From positions 61,321-125,320 of the forward strand of contig JBCCUK010000008.1 of NCBI GenBank assembly GCA_039196965.1: 64,000 nucleotides of DNA, read 5' to 3'. This document shows, piece after piece, positions 17,139 to 26,140 of the stretch. This stretch comes from CALLCD01 sp039196965 (lineage in GTDB: Bacteria > Pseudomonadota > Alphaproteobacteria > Caulobacterales > Hyphomonadaceae). The first letter of the stretch is position 1, and the number at the start of each line of letters is the position of its first letter. Under the pieces are notes generated by a model. The model made no database searches. It was not told the origin of the DNA and was given only the letters and a program-made list of their open reading frames with translations. Position numbers and translations under genes: made by a program.

Positions 17139-18413
17139 ATGAAAAAGAACTTTTTGCGCGCTTCCCTATGTCTTTTCGCCGTGGCGGGTCTCGCAGAGGC
17201 CGAACGTATCCGGCTGGAAGGTGGCAACGTTATCGATGTTAAAACGGGTGATGTCCGGGCGGAAACGACCATAATTGTCGAAGACGACCGGATCGTAGCC
17301 ATCGGTGAGCGCGGCCGGAATATTGACCGGACAATTGATCTGAATGGCGCTTATGTGCTTCCGGGCCTGTCTGATAGCCATGTGCACCTCACCAGCCGCT
17401 CAGATATACATGGCTATCGCCGTTTGACCGTATCGTCACAGGCAGCGGCGATTTCCGGTGTGGTCCATGCCTACCGCACGCTGAAGGCCGGGTTTACTAC
17501 GGTGCGAAATCTCGGTGGGCCGTCCTATGCCGATGTGGCTTTGAGAGACGCGATTGATAGCGGCGAAGTTCCGGGGCCGCGCATGCTTGTCGCTGGCCCG
17601 GCCATCGGGATCACCGGCGGCCATTGCGACAATAATCTCCTACCGTTTGAATATGATGTGGAAGCCGAAGGTGTGGCCAACGGGCCGTGGGCGGTTCGCG
17701 AGAAGGTGCGCCAGAATGTGAAATACGGCGCAACCGTCATCAAGTTCTGCGGCACGGGCGGTGTGCTCTCAAAGGGCACGAAGATTGGTGCCCAACAATT
17801 CACCCAGGAAGAAATGAGTGCCATCGTTGATGAGGCTCATCTCCTCGGTGTGAAAGTTGCGGTCCATGCCCATGGAACTGACGGTATCCGCACGGCGCTG
17901 AATGCTGGGGTCGACAGCGTCGAGCATGCGAGCCTGATCGATGATTCAGGGATCGCCCAGGCCGTGGAGCAGGGCACCTATCTCTCCATGGACGTCTATG
18001 TCTCCGACTTTATTCTTTCTGAAGGTGAGGCTGCGGGCATTCTGGAAGAATCTCTTGAGAAGGAACGCCAGGTCGGCAAGGCGCAGCGCGAACGCTTCCA
18101 GGCCGCTGTAGATGCTGGGGCCAAAATTGCTTACGGAACCGATGCCGGAGTTTACACCCACGGCCTCAATGGCCGCCAGTTCGCCTATATGGTGGAATGG
18201 GGGATGACGCCGCTCCAGGCGATCCAAGCGTCCACGATTGGCAACGCGACCCTTTTCGCCATGGATGCCGATACTGGCTCCATTGAGGTCGGCAAATATG
18301 CTGATCTCATCGCGGTCGAAGGCAACCCGCTGGAGGATGTAAAGGAACTCGAAGCCGTCGACTTCGTCATGAAGGGCGGCGTTGTTTATGTTGATGATGT
18401 GTCCGCCGATTAG
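17139..18413 (+). CDS. Exported metal-dependent amidohydrolase
   Basis: A 424-residue amidohydrolase-superfamily protein with a predicted signal peptide (MKKNFLRASLCLFAVAGLAEA). Metal-site residues are visible in order: DSHVHLT (HxH), VIKFCGTGG (Lys), VAVHAHGTDGI (His), VEHASLIDD (His) and AYGTDAGVY (Asp). The pattern is that of the imidazolonepropionase-like or Xaa-Pro dipeptidase group of exported amidohydrolases. The substrate cannot be read from sequence; small peptides are likely. It is monocistronic, on the opposite strand from its neighbours. Confidence 0.85.
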   Translation: MKKNFLRASLCLFAVAGLAEAERIRLEGGNVIDVKTGDVRAETTIIVEDDRIVAIGERGRNIDRTIDLNGAYVLPGLSDSHVHLTSRSDIHGYRRLTVSSQAAAISGVVHAYRTLKAGFTTVRNLGGPSYADVALRDAIDSGEVPGPRMLVAGPAIGITGGHCDNNLLPFEYDVEAEGVANGPWAVREKVRQNVKYGATVIKFCGTGGVLSKGTKIGAQQFTQEEMSAIVDEAHLLGVKVAVHAHGTDGIRTALNAGVDSVEHASLIDDSGIAQAVEQGTYLSMDVYVSDFILSEGEAAGILEESLEKERQVGKAQRERFQAAVDAGAKIAYGTDAGVYTHGLNGRQFAYMVEWGMTPLQAIQASTIGNATLFAMDADTGSIEVGKYADLIAVEGNPLEDVKELEAVDFVMKGGVVYVDDVSAD

Positions 18414-18423
18414 TTCGGCCGCG

Positions 18424-19533
18424 TCACTTCAAGCTTGCCAAGTCCACTAACTCCGCCTGTGGCGTTTCCACCTCGCCCTCGGCGAGCATGAACCGCCAGA
18501 ACGCCATGCCGAAAGGCTGGCCTTGCGTCTGGATCCAGTTTGGAATGCCAGGATCCTCGTGGGCGATGGCGATGCGGAAGGTGCCATCCTTCTCTAATGT
18601 GGTCTGGGTGCGGTTGAGGGAGATATTCGCGTGGGCGAAATCGTAGGTCTGAAGGAAGCGATTCCACAGAGAGAGGTTCGCCATGCGACACTCTGGCCAA
18701 CGGCCCGTAATCAAAATGGCTTGACCTTCTCCGACATAGTAGGGGGCCATGCAATAGTGGGCATCGATGGCTGACCAGCCGAAATCGCCTGGCGGAGTCG
18801 GGGCCGGGAACTCATTTGGTGTGAAGGAGACGAAGGGCGGCGGTGTGCCGCCCTGTCCGAAGGCAGGCCGATCGAGAGTGCGTGTGCGGATGAATTTTGA
18901 GACACGGCGGAGCCCTGCGGCAATATCATCCGGGGTATTGTAAGGACGCTGAGGTGCCGGGCTCACCCGCTCGATGAACCATTGCGGGTCTTTTGCGGGG
19001 TTCGCCGCTGCGGGTATTTCATCTTCAAAATAGTGGCGCGTCGTAATGCGAGACGTGCCTTCCGGCATCTCCAGCCAATTACGCTCTCGCTTTTCGCCGC
19101 CAAGCCAAAGCTCGAAACTGCCATCTTCAGCGACATCGAATTCCTTATCATTGATGATGGCAAGTGTGCCGGACGAGAACGCCCCGTCTTCCATGCCGGC
19201 ATCTATGGTGATCGAGACATAGACTGCTCCAACCATTTTGCCGCGCATGACATAGGCATGGTCGCGGGAGATCGGGGAATCATAATACATCGCATCCGGA
19301 TTATCGCCGAAATACTTCCGCTCCGGCGTGAACATCCGTGTCATGCGAGGGTACATCGGGTCCATGGCGAAATAGCAGGCGAGCCCGCCCTCAAGCATAT
19401 GGGCGATGTTCTTGTGCGCCTCGGCTACTTCCTGCGCATTGCGGAGATTCCACTTCTCACTTGCCCAGCGGTTCTTCGCTTCGGTGAGGGTCTCGATCAG
19501 ATCGTCAAAGGCTTCGTGGGTCGGACTATCCAT
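18424..19533 (-). CDS. DUF1214-domain protein
   Basis: A 369-residue protein. The C-terminal half holds the DUF1214 pattern (SFTPNEFPAPTPPGDFGWSA; SLWNRFLQTYDFAHANISLN; IAIAHEDPGIPNWIQTQGQP). Proteins with this domain are frequent in aerobic alphaproteobacteria and lie near lipid or steroid metabolism genes; none has a firmly known activity. There is no signal peptide. It ends 10 bases from the amidohydrolase stop (convergent) and starts four bases after the DUF1295 gene stop, so it is co-transcribed with that gene. Confidence 0.75.
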   Translation of the reverse strand: MDSPTHEAFDDLIETLTEAKNRWASEKWNLRNAQEVAEAHKNIAHMLEGGLACYFAMDPMYPRMTRMFTPERKYFGDNPDAMYYDSPISRDHAYVMRGKMVGAVYVSITIDAGMEDGAFSSGTLAIINDKEFDVAEDGSFELWLGGEKRERNWLEMPEGTSRITTRHYFEDEIPAAANPAKDPQWFIERVSPAPQRPYNTPDDIAAGLRRVSKFIRTRTLDRPAFGQGGTPPPFVSFTPNEFPAPTPPGDFGWSAIDAHYCMAPYYVGEGQAILITGRWPECRMANLSLWNRFLQTYDFAHANISLNRTQTTLEKDGTFRIAIAHEDPGIPNWIQTQGQPFGMAFWRFMLAEGEVETPQAELVDLASLK

Positions 19534-19537
19534 CGGT

Positions 19538-20452
19538 TTATCCCTTCGCTTTACGTGGCGGTGTCATGAAGAAGAGGTTGGACGTTTTCATGTGTTCTGC
19601 GTAGCCGGGCCGCTTAGCCGCCGAGCGCCGGTCCATCCACGGACAGGAGACAAACAGGAACAGGGCCAGCATCGCAACCCAACCAATGCCGGTCCAGTAA
19701 TGCTCAAAGCCTGCTGACATGGCGAAAACCCAGAGACTGAACCACATGCCCACTTCGCCGAAATAATTCGGATGGCGTGACCAGGCCCAGAGTCCATCTG
19801 TATAGAAGGCCTGATTGGTCTGGTTCTCTTGCTTCTTGAAGCGGAAGTTCCGCATCTGACCATCGGAGAAAAGCTGGATGGTGACTGCACCCATGCCGAT
19901 AATGAACGCGACAATGTCCAAGGTTAGATTGGCAGGATGGCTGCTCGCCATCACCGGCCAGGCTGGCAGCATGCCAAGGAAGACAAGTCCGGTGGGAAAC
20001 AGGCAAATCCCGAGCAGGTTTGAGAGCTGGTAGAGTTTCCCTGAACCTGCCCGCATTTCCTGATAGCGCCAATCCTCATGATGGAGACCCGGCCAGTCCC
20101 GCGCCCAGTTCGAGGTCAAGCGAATGGCCCAGTAGACAAGTACGGTCATGAACAGGATTTTCCTCAGATCCATATCGTAGCCAGCGGCCGCCCACCAGAA
20201 CGCCGCTATGGCGGGGGGGATCACTGACCAATAGGGGTCGTAGAGGCTGGCATTTCTGACATTTGCGCCAACGGCCCAGATGACGAAAGTCGCGGAGATA
20301 TCCATGGCGAGCGCGCTCCAGAACGGGCTCAGATGATCGACAAACGGATACGTCGCGATCGCCGCCACGAGGGCGAGGACATAGGCGAGGAAAACAAGAA
20401 GTAGTGAGCGTGTCTTGCCATAGACTTCGTTTTTGGCGAGGTGCGGGTTCAT
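19538..20452 (-). CDS. DUF1295 integral membrane protein
   Basis: A 304-residue polytopic protein with about seven hydrophobic segments. The C-terminal motif WAWSRHPNYFGEVGMWFSLW is the nucleotide- or cofactor-binding signature of the steroid 5-alpha-reductase / isoprenylcysteine methyltransferase-like family (DUF1295). It could reduce a steroid or polyprenyl-type double bond or methylate a lipid; the substrate is not evident. ATG 20452 is the likely start. The frame extends 103 codons further upstream, but that part is across the divergent SDR gene and lacks family features. Confidence 0.8.
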   Translation of the reverse strand: MNPHLAKNEVYGKTRSLLLVFLAYVLALVAAIATYPFVDHLSPFWSALAMDISATFVIWAVGANVRNASLYDPYWSVIPPAIAAFWWAAAGYDMDLRKILFMTVLVYWAIRLTSNWARDWPGLHHEDWRYQEMRAGSGKLYQLSNLLGICLFPTGLVFLGMLPAWPVMASSHPANLTLDIVAFIIGMGAVTIQLFSDGQMRNFRFKKQENQTNQAFYTDGLWAWSRHPNYFGEVGMWFSLWVFAMSAGFEHYWTGIGWVAMLALFLFVSCPWMDRRSAAKRPGYAEHMKTSNLFFMTPPRKAKG

Positions 20453-20479
20453 CTCGGATGCCTCCAAAAGGATTTGCGA

Positions 20480-21505
20480 ATGGCCGAAAGTGGAAATCAG
20501 GGTCGTTTCAAGAACCCCGTCGAAGCGGTTCTGGTGGGTACAAAAGAATTGATTCGTGTAAAGCCGAACACACGGCCGATCAATGAGAATGATCGGCTCG
20601 ATGGTAAAATCTGCCTGATTACGGGGGCAAATTCCGGTGTTGGCTGGGGTGTGGCAAAGCTCTGGGCCGAACGGGGGGCGACGCTGATCATGGCTTGCCG
20701 GACGCTTCAGCCCGATAAGGCAGCTGAGCTGCGCGGACTGACTGGCAATCCGAATATCCATCTTTACGAGCTTGATCTCGGCAGTTTCGACAAGATCGAC
20801 GCCTTCGTATCAGCCCTGAAGCGGGACGGTATTCGTCTTGATGTGTCGCTCTTCAATGCCGGGCTCGGCGCGGCTGTCGCCAAGAAGACCGAATACGGTC
20901 TGGAGGAACTCTTTCAGGTGAATTACCTCGCCAAATTCTATCTGGTGAACCGGTTGCTTGCGGAGGGTATAATCCCAAACACGTTCCTCGCCGGAAACAG
21001 ATCAGAAGGCGACCCGGTTCACCGGCTTATGTTCACCTCATCCGACAGCCACCGCGGCGCACAGCCGATCAATACCGATACGCTCGGGGTATTCTACGAG
21101 TACGGCGCGCGCGGCGGTATTGCCAATTACTCCTATTACAAACTGGTGCTGAACACATTCGCCATGGAGCTTTCAAGGCGGCTGAACATAGAAGGAGAGC
21201 CCGTGGACGTCTCCGTCTTCCCGATCTGCCCCGGTCCGGTGAACACCAACATTATCCGAAATGCTCCACCGCTTCTGAAAGCGATTCTCGGCGCAATTTT
21301 CACCATCGGCTTTCAGCATCCTGACAAAGCTGCGCCGCCATTTCTCTATCTCGCAACAGCAGATGAAGTGGAGGGTAAGACAGGGCTCTATCTTCATATG
21401 AAGACGGAAAAGCTTATGGATGAAAAATGTTATGAGGAGGAAGCAGGGTCAGCGCTTTGGGCGCGTTCGGAACTGCTACTCAAACAGATCGGACGATCAG
21501 TATAA
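20480..21505 (+). CDS. Short-chain dehydrogenase/reductase
   Basis: A 341-residue SDR. The NAD(P)-binding motif is TGANSGVGWG at about residues 50-59, NAG occurs in SLFNAGLG, the catalytic Ser in MFTSSDSHRG, and YSYYK supplies the Y-x3-K pair. The C-terminal part is longer than a classical SDR. ATG 20480 has AAAGGA seven bases upstream. It is divergent from the DUF1295 gene with only 27 bases between start codons, so the two probably share a control region and a lipid-related pathway (inference). Confidence 0.85.
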   Translation: MAESGNQGRFKNPVEAVLVGTKELIRVKPNTRPINENDRLDGKICLITGANSGVGWGVAKLWAERGATLIMACRTLQPDKAAELRGLTGNPNIHLYELDLGSFDKIDAFVSALKRDGIRLDVSLFNAGLGAAVAKKTEYGLEELFQVNYLAKFYLVNRLLAEGIIPNTFLAGNRSEGDPVHRLMFTSSDSHRGAQPINTDTLGVFYEYGARGGIANYSYYKLVLNTFAMELSRRLNIEGEPVDVSVFPICPGPVNTNIIRNAPPLLKAILGAIFTIGFQHPDKAAPPFLYLATADEVEGKTGLYLHMKTEKLMDEKCYEEEAGSALWARSELLLKQIGRSV

Positions 21506-21515
21506 CCTTCAGGGA

Positions 21516-21896
21516 CTACTTATAAGTCCAGAGCAAATGAGCCAGGAAAGTAATTGGTGGTAGTACTATAGCGACCATCAGAAGGCCGATCAGATCAGAG
21601 AGACCGGCCGTGCTGGCCACCCCTGAAATCGACACGGAAATACCAAGACCTAGGAGTGATGTTGCAATGAAGCGCGTATAGTTGCGCCCTGAGGTTGGCT
21701 GCTCAAAGCTCCACATGGTGTTTAAGAAGTAGGAGAGAGTATTCGCGGTTAGAAAGGCGATGCCATTCGCATACATCGGCCCTAAGCCGCTTAATTTTAG
21801 GCAGGCCAATGCGACGCTGACATGTACGCAGGTTGCTCCCAGACCCGTTGCAGCAAATCTTGATGCCTTGGTTAGAACGGAGCCTTCAAACGCCAT
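21516..21896 (-). CDS. GtrA-family membrane protein
   Basis: A 126-residue protein with four hydrophobic helices and the GtrA pattern (RFAATGLGATCVHVSVAL at the start; ANTLSYFLNTMWSF in the middle). GtrA-like proteins are thought to flip undecaprenyl-phosphate-linked sugars across the inner membrane for glycosylation of surface polymers. It is the last gene of the GT87-GT2-methyltransferase-gtrA operon and starts three bases after the stop of the interrupted methyltransferase. Confidence 0.85.
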   Translation of the reverse strand: MAFEGSVLTKASRFAATGLGATCVHVSVALACLKLSGLGPMYANGIAFLTANTLSYFLNTMWSFEQPTSGRNYTRFIATSLLGLGISVSISGVASTAGLSDLIGLLMVAIVLPPITFLAHLLWTYK

Positions 21897-21899
21897 TGC

Positions 21900-22634
21900 T
21901 CAGGCGACTTCCAAAACACTCATAAGGGACAAGCCGATAGGAAGGTTTGTCCGTTTGAGCAATAGGCTTTCGCTTTTGAAAACCGTCGTAAGAAACCGGT
22001 TTACGGGTGCTGCCGGGACATCTCCACCCGTCGGAACACTGCGCTTCGTCAACCGATCCTTGATCCGTGCAAGGATAGCGAGCGGGAGAAGGAAGAAATT
22101 GAAGTGTGACAATCGCACAATTGTCAACTCTGCCTTATCGGCCTACAACCTGAATTCATGTGTGTAGTAGAGCCGGTGATCATGTATATACTCATCATGC
22201 GCGCTCCACATCCATTGATAGGCAGGAACGGTAATCAGTATACGGCCGCCTGGTGCCAGTTTCCTTTTCAGCGCTGTTAACGTCTCTGTATCTTCATATA
22301 TATGTTCAAGAACATCAAAAAGGCATATAAGGTCGAACAATTCATCAGAAAACGGAATATTGTCCGGGCAATTACCCTCGCGAATATCAATATTGTCTGC
22401 CGTCTTCCTGCGCGCAACGTCGCGTGCGTTTGCGTCCATTTCAAGAGCGCGAACGGTTCCAAATTCAGACAGCATATCGAGATTTCCACCCGTGCCGCTA
22501 CCAACCTCGAGAATGCGGGCATCAGGCTTTAGTTTGAGCGATGTCAGAATATCCTGCAGGATTTTTCGCCGACCGACAAACCACCAATGTGTATTTTCCG
22601 TCGCGGCCATTTCGACATAGGCTTCTGGGCTCAT
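21900..22634 (-). pseudogene. Class I SAM methyltransferase interrupted by an in-frame TAG
   Basis: A SAM-dependent methyltransferase frame of 245 codons with a single in-frame amber codon at 22143-22145. Before it: MSPEAYVEMAATENTHWWF, the SAM site ILEVGSGTGGNLDML, FDLICLFDVLEHI and GGRILITVPAYQWMWSAHDE. The frame resumes without any shift after the TAG as ADKAELTIVRLSHFNFFLLP and ends in a basic stretch and LPIGLSL, the usual C-terminus of this family. The residue count around the stop matches intact relatives, where the codon is typically Leu. It is probably a nonsense mutation giving a 163-residue truncated enzyme that keeps the SAM fold; readthrough or a sequencing error are alternatives. 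It overlaps the upstream GT2 gene by ATGA. Confidence 0.8.
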
Positions 22635-23680
22635 GCCGCAGTCTCCTCGTTTCCTTTGTGTTGTTCCAATTCTGACAGAGCCGCGTCTTCCGATTGAGCA
22701 AGAAGACGCTGGCGATCATAGTGACCCTCTACCAAGTATATGGGCCGCCGTTTCGTTTCTATGGTTAACCGCGCGATATATTCACCAATTATACCGAGTG
22801 AGAGGAGTTGAGCTGCGCTTGCTGTTAGAACAACGACCATAAGGGATGAATAACCCGGTACGTCGATGCCGAATAAAACCGTTCGGGCGATAATAAATCC
22901 CGCATAGCTTATGGCCGCTACACCAAGTAGTGCACCTATATAGGTCCATGCCTTCAGAGGAAGCGTAGAGAAACTGAGAAGGCCATCCAAAGCAAAATTC
23001 CAAAGTCCCCGAAAGCGGAATTTTGTTTGACCTGCGACTCTAGGAGCGCGTTCAAATGCGACCGATGTCGATGGGAAACCGACCCAGGCGAACAGGCCTT
23101 TCATAAAACGGTTGCGCTCTGGCAACTGTTTGACAGCTTCTACAACTCGGCGGTCAATAAGCCGGAAATCGCCAACATTCTCGGGGATCCGTGTACGGGA
23201 GATCCTATTGAAGACTTTATAAAACCAACCTGCCGTGAAGCGTTTCAGGAAGGTGTCATCCTTGCGCGATATTCTCTCACCGTAAATAACATCATAGCCT
23301 TCGCGCCACTTCTTGACAAATTCGGAAATGACTGAAGGTGGATCCTGAAGGTCGACATCCATTATAATCACGGCATCCGTCTCAGCGATGTCAATACCAG
23401 CTGTCAGAGCCGATTCCTTTCCGAAATTTCGTGCAAGGTTGATGACGCTGATGCGGTTTGAGCCTTTTGCCATCTTGAGCAAAGTCGGTAGGGTCGAATC
23501 TGTGCTGCCGTCGTTAACGAAACAAATCTGCCAATCACAACCCGTCCTATCGAGTACAGGATGCATAGCACTTACAAAGCCATGCACCGCATCGGCCTCA
23601 TTATAAACCGGAACAATGACGGATAGGGTCGGCGTATCCGGCCTTGCTCGCGCTAACTCGGGAATAAGTGTCTGGCTCAT
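22631..23680 (-). CDS. Family 2 glycosyltransferase (GtrB/ArnC-like)
   Basis: A 349-residue polyprenyl-phosphate glycosyltransferase. The GT-A domain shows LSVIVPVYNEADAV, CFVNDGSTDST, NLARNFGKESALTAGID, MDVDLQDPP and GDFRLIDRRVVEA. Two TM helices near residues 235-295 anchor it in the inner membrane. Such enzymes charge undecaprenyl phosphate with a sugar that a GtrA-type protein then flips; gtrA is two genes downstream. It overlaps both neighbours by ATGA, so the operon is translationally coupled. The sugar is unknown. Confidence 0.9.
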   Translation of the reverse strand: MSQTLIPELARARPDTPTLSVIVPVYNEADAVHGFVSAMHPVLDRTGCDWQICFVNDGSTDSTLPTLLKMAKGSNRISVINLARNFGKESALTAGIDIAETDAVIIMDVDLQDPPSVISEFVKKWREGYDVIYGERISRKDDTFLKRFTAGWFYKVFNRISRTRIPENVGDFRLIDRRVVEAVKQLPERNRFMKGLFAWVGFPSTSVAFERAPRVAGQTKFRFRGLWNFALDGLLSFSTLPLKAWTYIGALLGVAAISYAGFIIARTVLFGIDVPGYSSLMVVVLTASAAQLLSLGIIGEYIARLTIETKRRPIYLVEGHYDRQRLLAQSEDAALSELEQHKGNEETAA

Positions 23681-24918
23681 AGCGGACTTGCCTCAATCCG
23701 ACGGGCCATGTCCTTACTAAGGCCGTTGATGCGAGTGCCGATAAGTTCGGTGAATATCCGGCGGGTGATTAATCCCGAGGCGCAGAACAAAAACAGGAAT
23801 GACAGCGATACTCCGTTGCTTATTTCTGAACCGGGTGTCTTTATGCTGATGAAAATCATCCCAAGCATGATCAGCCGCTCACCGGCGAGCCAACCCGTTT
23901 TGTGACCCCGTAGTGCCAGAACGAAAAGGCCAGCTAGGGGGATGGTGAGTTCATAATAGAAAGCATAGGGCGTAATCAGCAGTGCGGCGCAGGAAACGGC
24001 CATCAACCTTAGTCCGCTATCGGATGTTTTGTGCCATACCCAAACCACACCGGCTGCCATCAAAATGCCGAGAACAACACTTATACCCGTCGCGAGCTCC
24101 GGTGAAAGACCACCCAGGCGGAGCGCGGAAAAAATCGTCACCATCTTGTAAAGCGGCATGATGCCGTTTTCGACCGATGCCGAGACTTCGGTAATGCTCT
24201 GCAAAAACGCCTGCCAGGCCTTGGCACCAGCGACAAGGAAAGATGCACCCCAAAGCAAGCAGCTCGCGATCGATGCGGTGATAAATGATCGCCAGCAGCG
24301 GCCCGTCAGGTAGGCGAGGGGCAGTAAAAACCCTAATTGTGGCTTGATCGTTAGTGCAGCGGCCGCAAGGCCGGCAAGGATGGGGCGCCTGTCAGCCCAT
24401 GTGACTGCAACAATCATCAATGCGGCTGTGAACAGCCCATTCTGTCCTGTTATCACCGCCGTGAAGACTATTGAGGTTGCCATTAGTGCTATCAATGCGG
24501 GCCCGCGTGCACCGATCAATGTCAAGGATGCAGCATAGGCTACCAGACCTAGGAGCATCCAAGTAATGTAGGCGACGGGAAAAGCCATCAATCCAAATGG
24601 TGCGAGGGCTAGAGTGGTATGGGGCGGATATTGCCATGTGAGCCCAGATGCTTCCTCGACTGCGGTGGGGCGATGTTCTGCGATGGCATCTATCAAACCA
24701 CTATTCGGGTACAGATCGATCATGTTCCCGGCTATGGTTTCCCGCGCCACAGACCAGAATGCAACGAAATCGCCGCCAAGTTCGGCCTCGGAGTTCGGGC
24801 CAAACATAGCGAAAGGGTAGAGTGCAAAATTGGTTAAGCCGACGAGTACGATCAGTAAAAAAGCACGATCAACGGTTAGATATCGCTCAATCTCACTTAT
24901 ATTAAGTCGTGCCACCAT
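23677..24918 (-). CDS. GT87-family (DUF2029) membrane glycosyltransferase
   Basis: A 413-residue polytopic protein with about ten hydrophobic segments. The N-terminal periplasmic loop after TM1 (FAMFGPNSEAELGGDFVAFW) contains the acidic residues typical of GT-C enzymes using polyprenyl-phosphate sugars, and the stretch GLTWQYPPHTTLALAPFG is the GT87/DUF2029 signature. It likely transfers the sugar made by the downstream GT2/GtrA pair onto a periplasmic acceptor (inference). It is the first gene of the operon; 275 bases with no recognisable gene precede it. Confidence 0.82.
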   Translation of the reverse strand: MVARLNISEIERYLTVDRAFLLIVLVGLTNFALYPFAMFGPNSEAELGGDFVAFWSVARETIAGNMIDLYPNSGLIDAIAEHRPTAVEEASGLTWQYPPHTTLALAPFGLMAFPVAYITWMLLGLVAYAASLTLIGARGPALIALMATSIVFTAVITGQNGLFTAALMIVAVTWADRRPILAGLAAAALTIKPQLGFLLPLAYLTGRCWRSFITASIASCLLWGASFLVAGAKAWQAFLQSITEVSASVENGIMPLYKMVTIFSALRLGGLSPELATGISVVLGILMAAGVVWVWHKTSDSGLRLMAVSCAALLITPYAFYYELTIPLAGLFVLALRGHKTGWLAGERLIMLGMIFISIKTPGSEISNGVSLSFLFLFCASGLITRRIFTELIGTRINGLSKDMARRIEASPL

Positions 24919-25193
24919 AGGTTCGGTGTACTATGAAAGATATAATATTCGGTAATCTCTCCACCACTCCGTAAGGTACCCGAAAACAAGTTCAGCTCAA
25001 ATTGGTGGGCAACTATCAACCCAATGTACCGAGTGCGTCTATTACCTGGTTGCTAGATGTCGGTTGGTCGCGCCGATTGAGCAGCGTAGTGCGTAAATGA
25101 CGGGTAGTCTTTGTGCCTGGCGGCTGAAAGCTGTCCGCTAGGCCACTAGGGGATCATCGGTAAAGCGCTGGAAAACCGCCTGTTCTAGCGATG

Positions 25194-26033
25194 TCACTCG
25201 GCGGCCAAAACTGCTCCATCCTCGGCTAGGTTTGCTTCACGTGCCGTAACTGCATCGAAGCGCTTATCATAGTCCGGGTCTTCGGTACCCATAATTTTGT
25301 CCCAGAAGGTAAAATAAAAGGCATAATTCCCATGTGATCGCTCATGGTGGAGGTCATGGTGCGTGACCGTTGTGAAGAGGTTTAGGCCAGGCATTCGTGT
25401 CCAGCCCTTCGGAAAGATTTCATAGCCGCAATGGGCGAGGGCATTGCGTGAAGTCTGTATCAGCATGCTGATCGCAAAGGCGGTTGTGTGCATGGGCACA
25501 AATGCCTGGAATACGGGCACAAACAGATAGACGAGCACTGCTTCAGCAGGTGCGAAGGAGTAGGCTGTAAAGGGGGTCGGACTATGGGAGCGGTGGTGCT
25601 CCAAATGGAAGAATTTGAATAGCTTGGGATGATGCATCATCCGATGGGTCCAATAGAACCACGTATCAAGGCCAATCGCGAAGAGGACAATCGATGCCGG
25701 TATCCACCAGATCGGATAGTCGCTTGCCTCGAAGTAGGTCTTGAAGATCCGATAGCCAAAGATTCGATCTACGGAGAGATCCACAAACGTATAGGCGACA
25801 ATAAAGACGAGGATCGTCTGAAACGAGTTCTTGAGTTCCCGTTTGACCTGCCGGTTCAACAGCTTGCGCGGGGGACGCTTACGGATCTGCCGCTTTTTGA
25901 GCACCGGCTTCAAAAAGACCCAGGTGAGGAGAAATATGCCGAGCGTACCGATCAGGTACCGTATGGATTCGATTCTGATGCCCGGCAGCAGGTTTTCTGA
26001 AAGTGTCCGAAAATAGTCTGCTATGAAGTCCAT
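25194..26033 (-). CDS. Fatty acid hydroxylase / sterol desaturase family protein
   Basis: A 279-residue membrane di-iron enzyme. Four to five hydrophobic segments surround histidine boxes: HRMMHHPKLFKFFHLEHHRSH, read as two clusters (HRMMHH, HLEHH), and THHDLHHERSHGNY. These are the iron ligands of the family, which hydroxylates or desaturates lipids. The substrate is not evident; hopanoid, carotenoid or fatty acyl lipids are possible. ATG 26033 has AAAGGA upstream. The membrane AraC regulator gene just upstream (26141) faces the same direction. Confidence 0.85.
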   Translation of the reverse strand: MDFIADYFRTLSENLLPGIRIESIRYLIGTLGIFLLTWVFLKPVLKKRQIRKRPPRKLLNRQVKRELKNSFQTILVFIVAYTFVDLSVDRIFGYRIFKTYFEASDYPIWWIPASIVLFAIGLDTWFYWTHRMMHHPKLFKFFHLEHHRSHSPTPFTAYSFAPAEAVLVYLFVPVFQAFVPMHTTAFAISMLIQTSRNALAHCGYEIFPKGWTRMPGLNLFTTVTHHDLHHERSHGNYAFYFTFWDKIMGTEDPDYDKRFDAVTAREANLAEDGAVLAAE

Positions 26034-26140
26034 CCCTTAGGTCCTTTCCGTGTTTGAACCTAAGAGAGACGGCGCATGGACAATGGATTCCCCTCAAATC
26101 CGGATAAAATGCTGTCATTTTCGAAAATGAGGAGGGTTTT

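Noticed and set aside
20453..20761. N-terminal extension of the DUF1295 gene
   Set aside because: It overlaps the divergent SDR coding region and lacks membrane helices; ATG 20452 fits the family.
21900..22127. Separate 75-residue gene after the methyltransferase
   Set aside because: It is in the same frame as the methyltransferase, without a start signal, and matches its C-terminus, so it is treated as part of one interrupted gene.
24919..25193. 275-base gap searched for a tRNA or small RNA
   Set aside because: No cloverleaf, long hairpin or conserved motif was visible; it is left unannotated.
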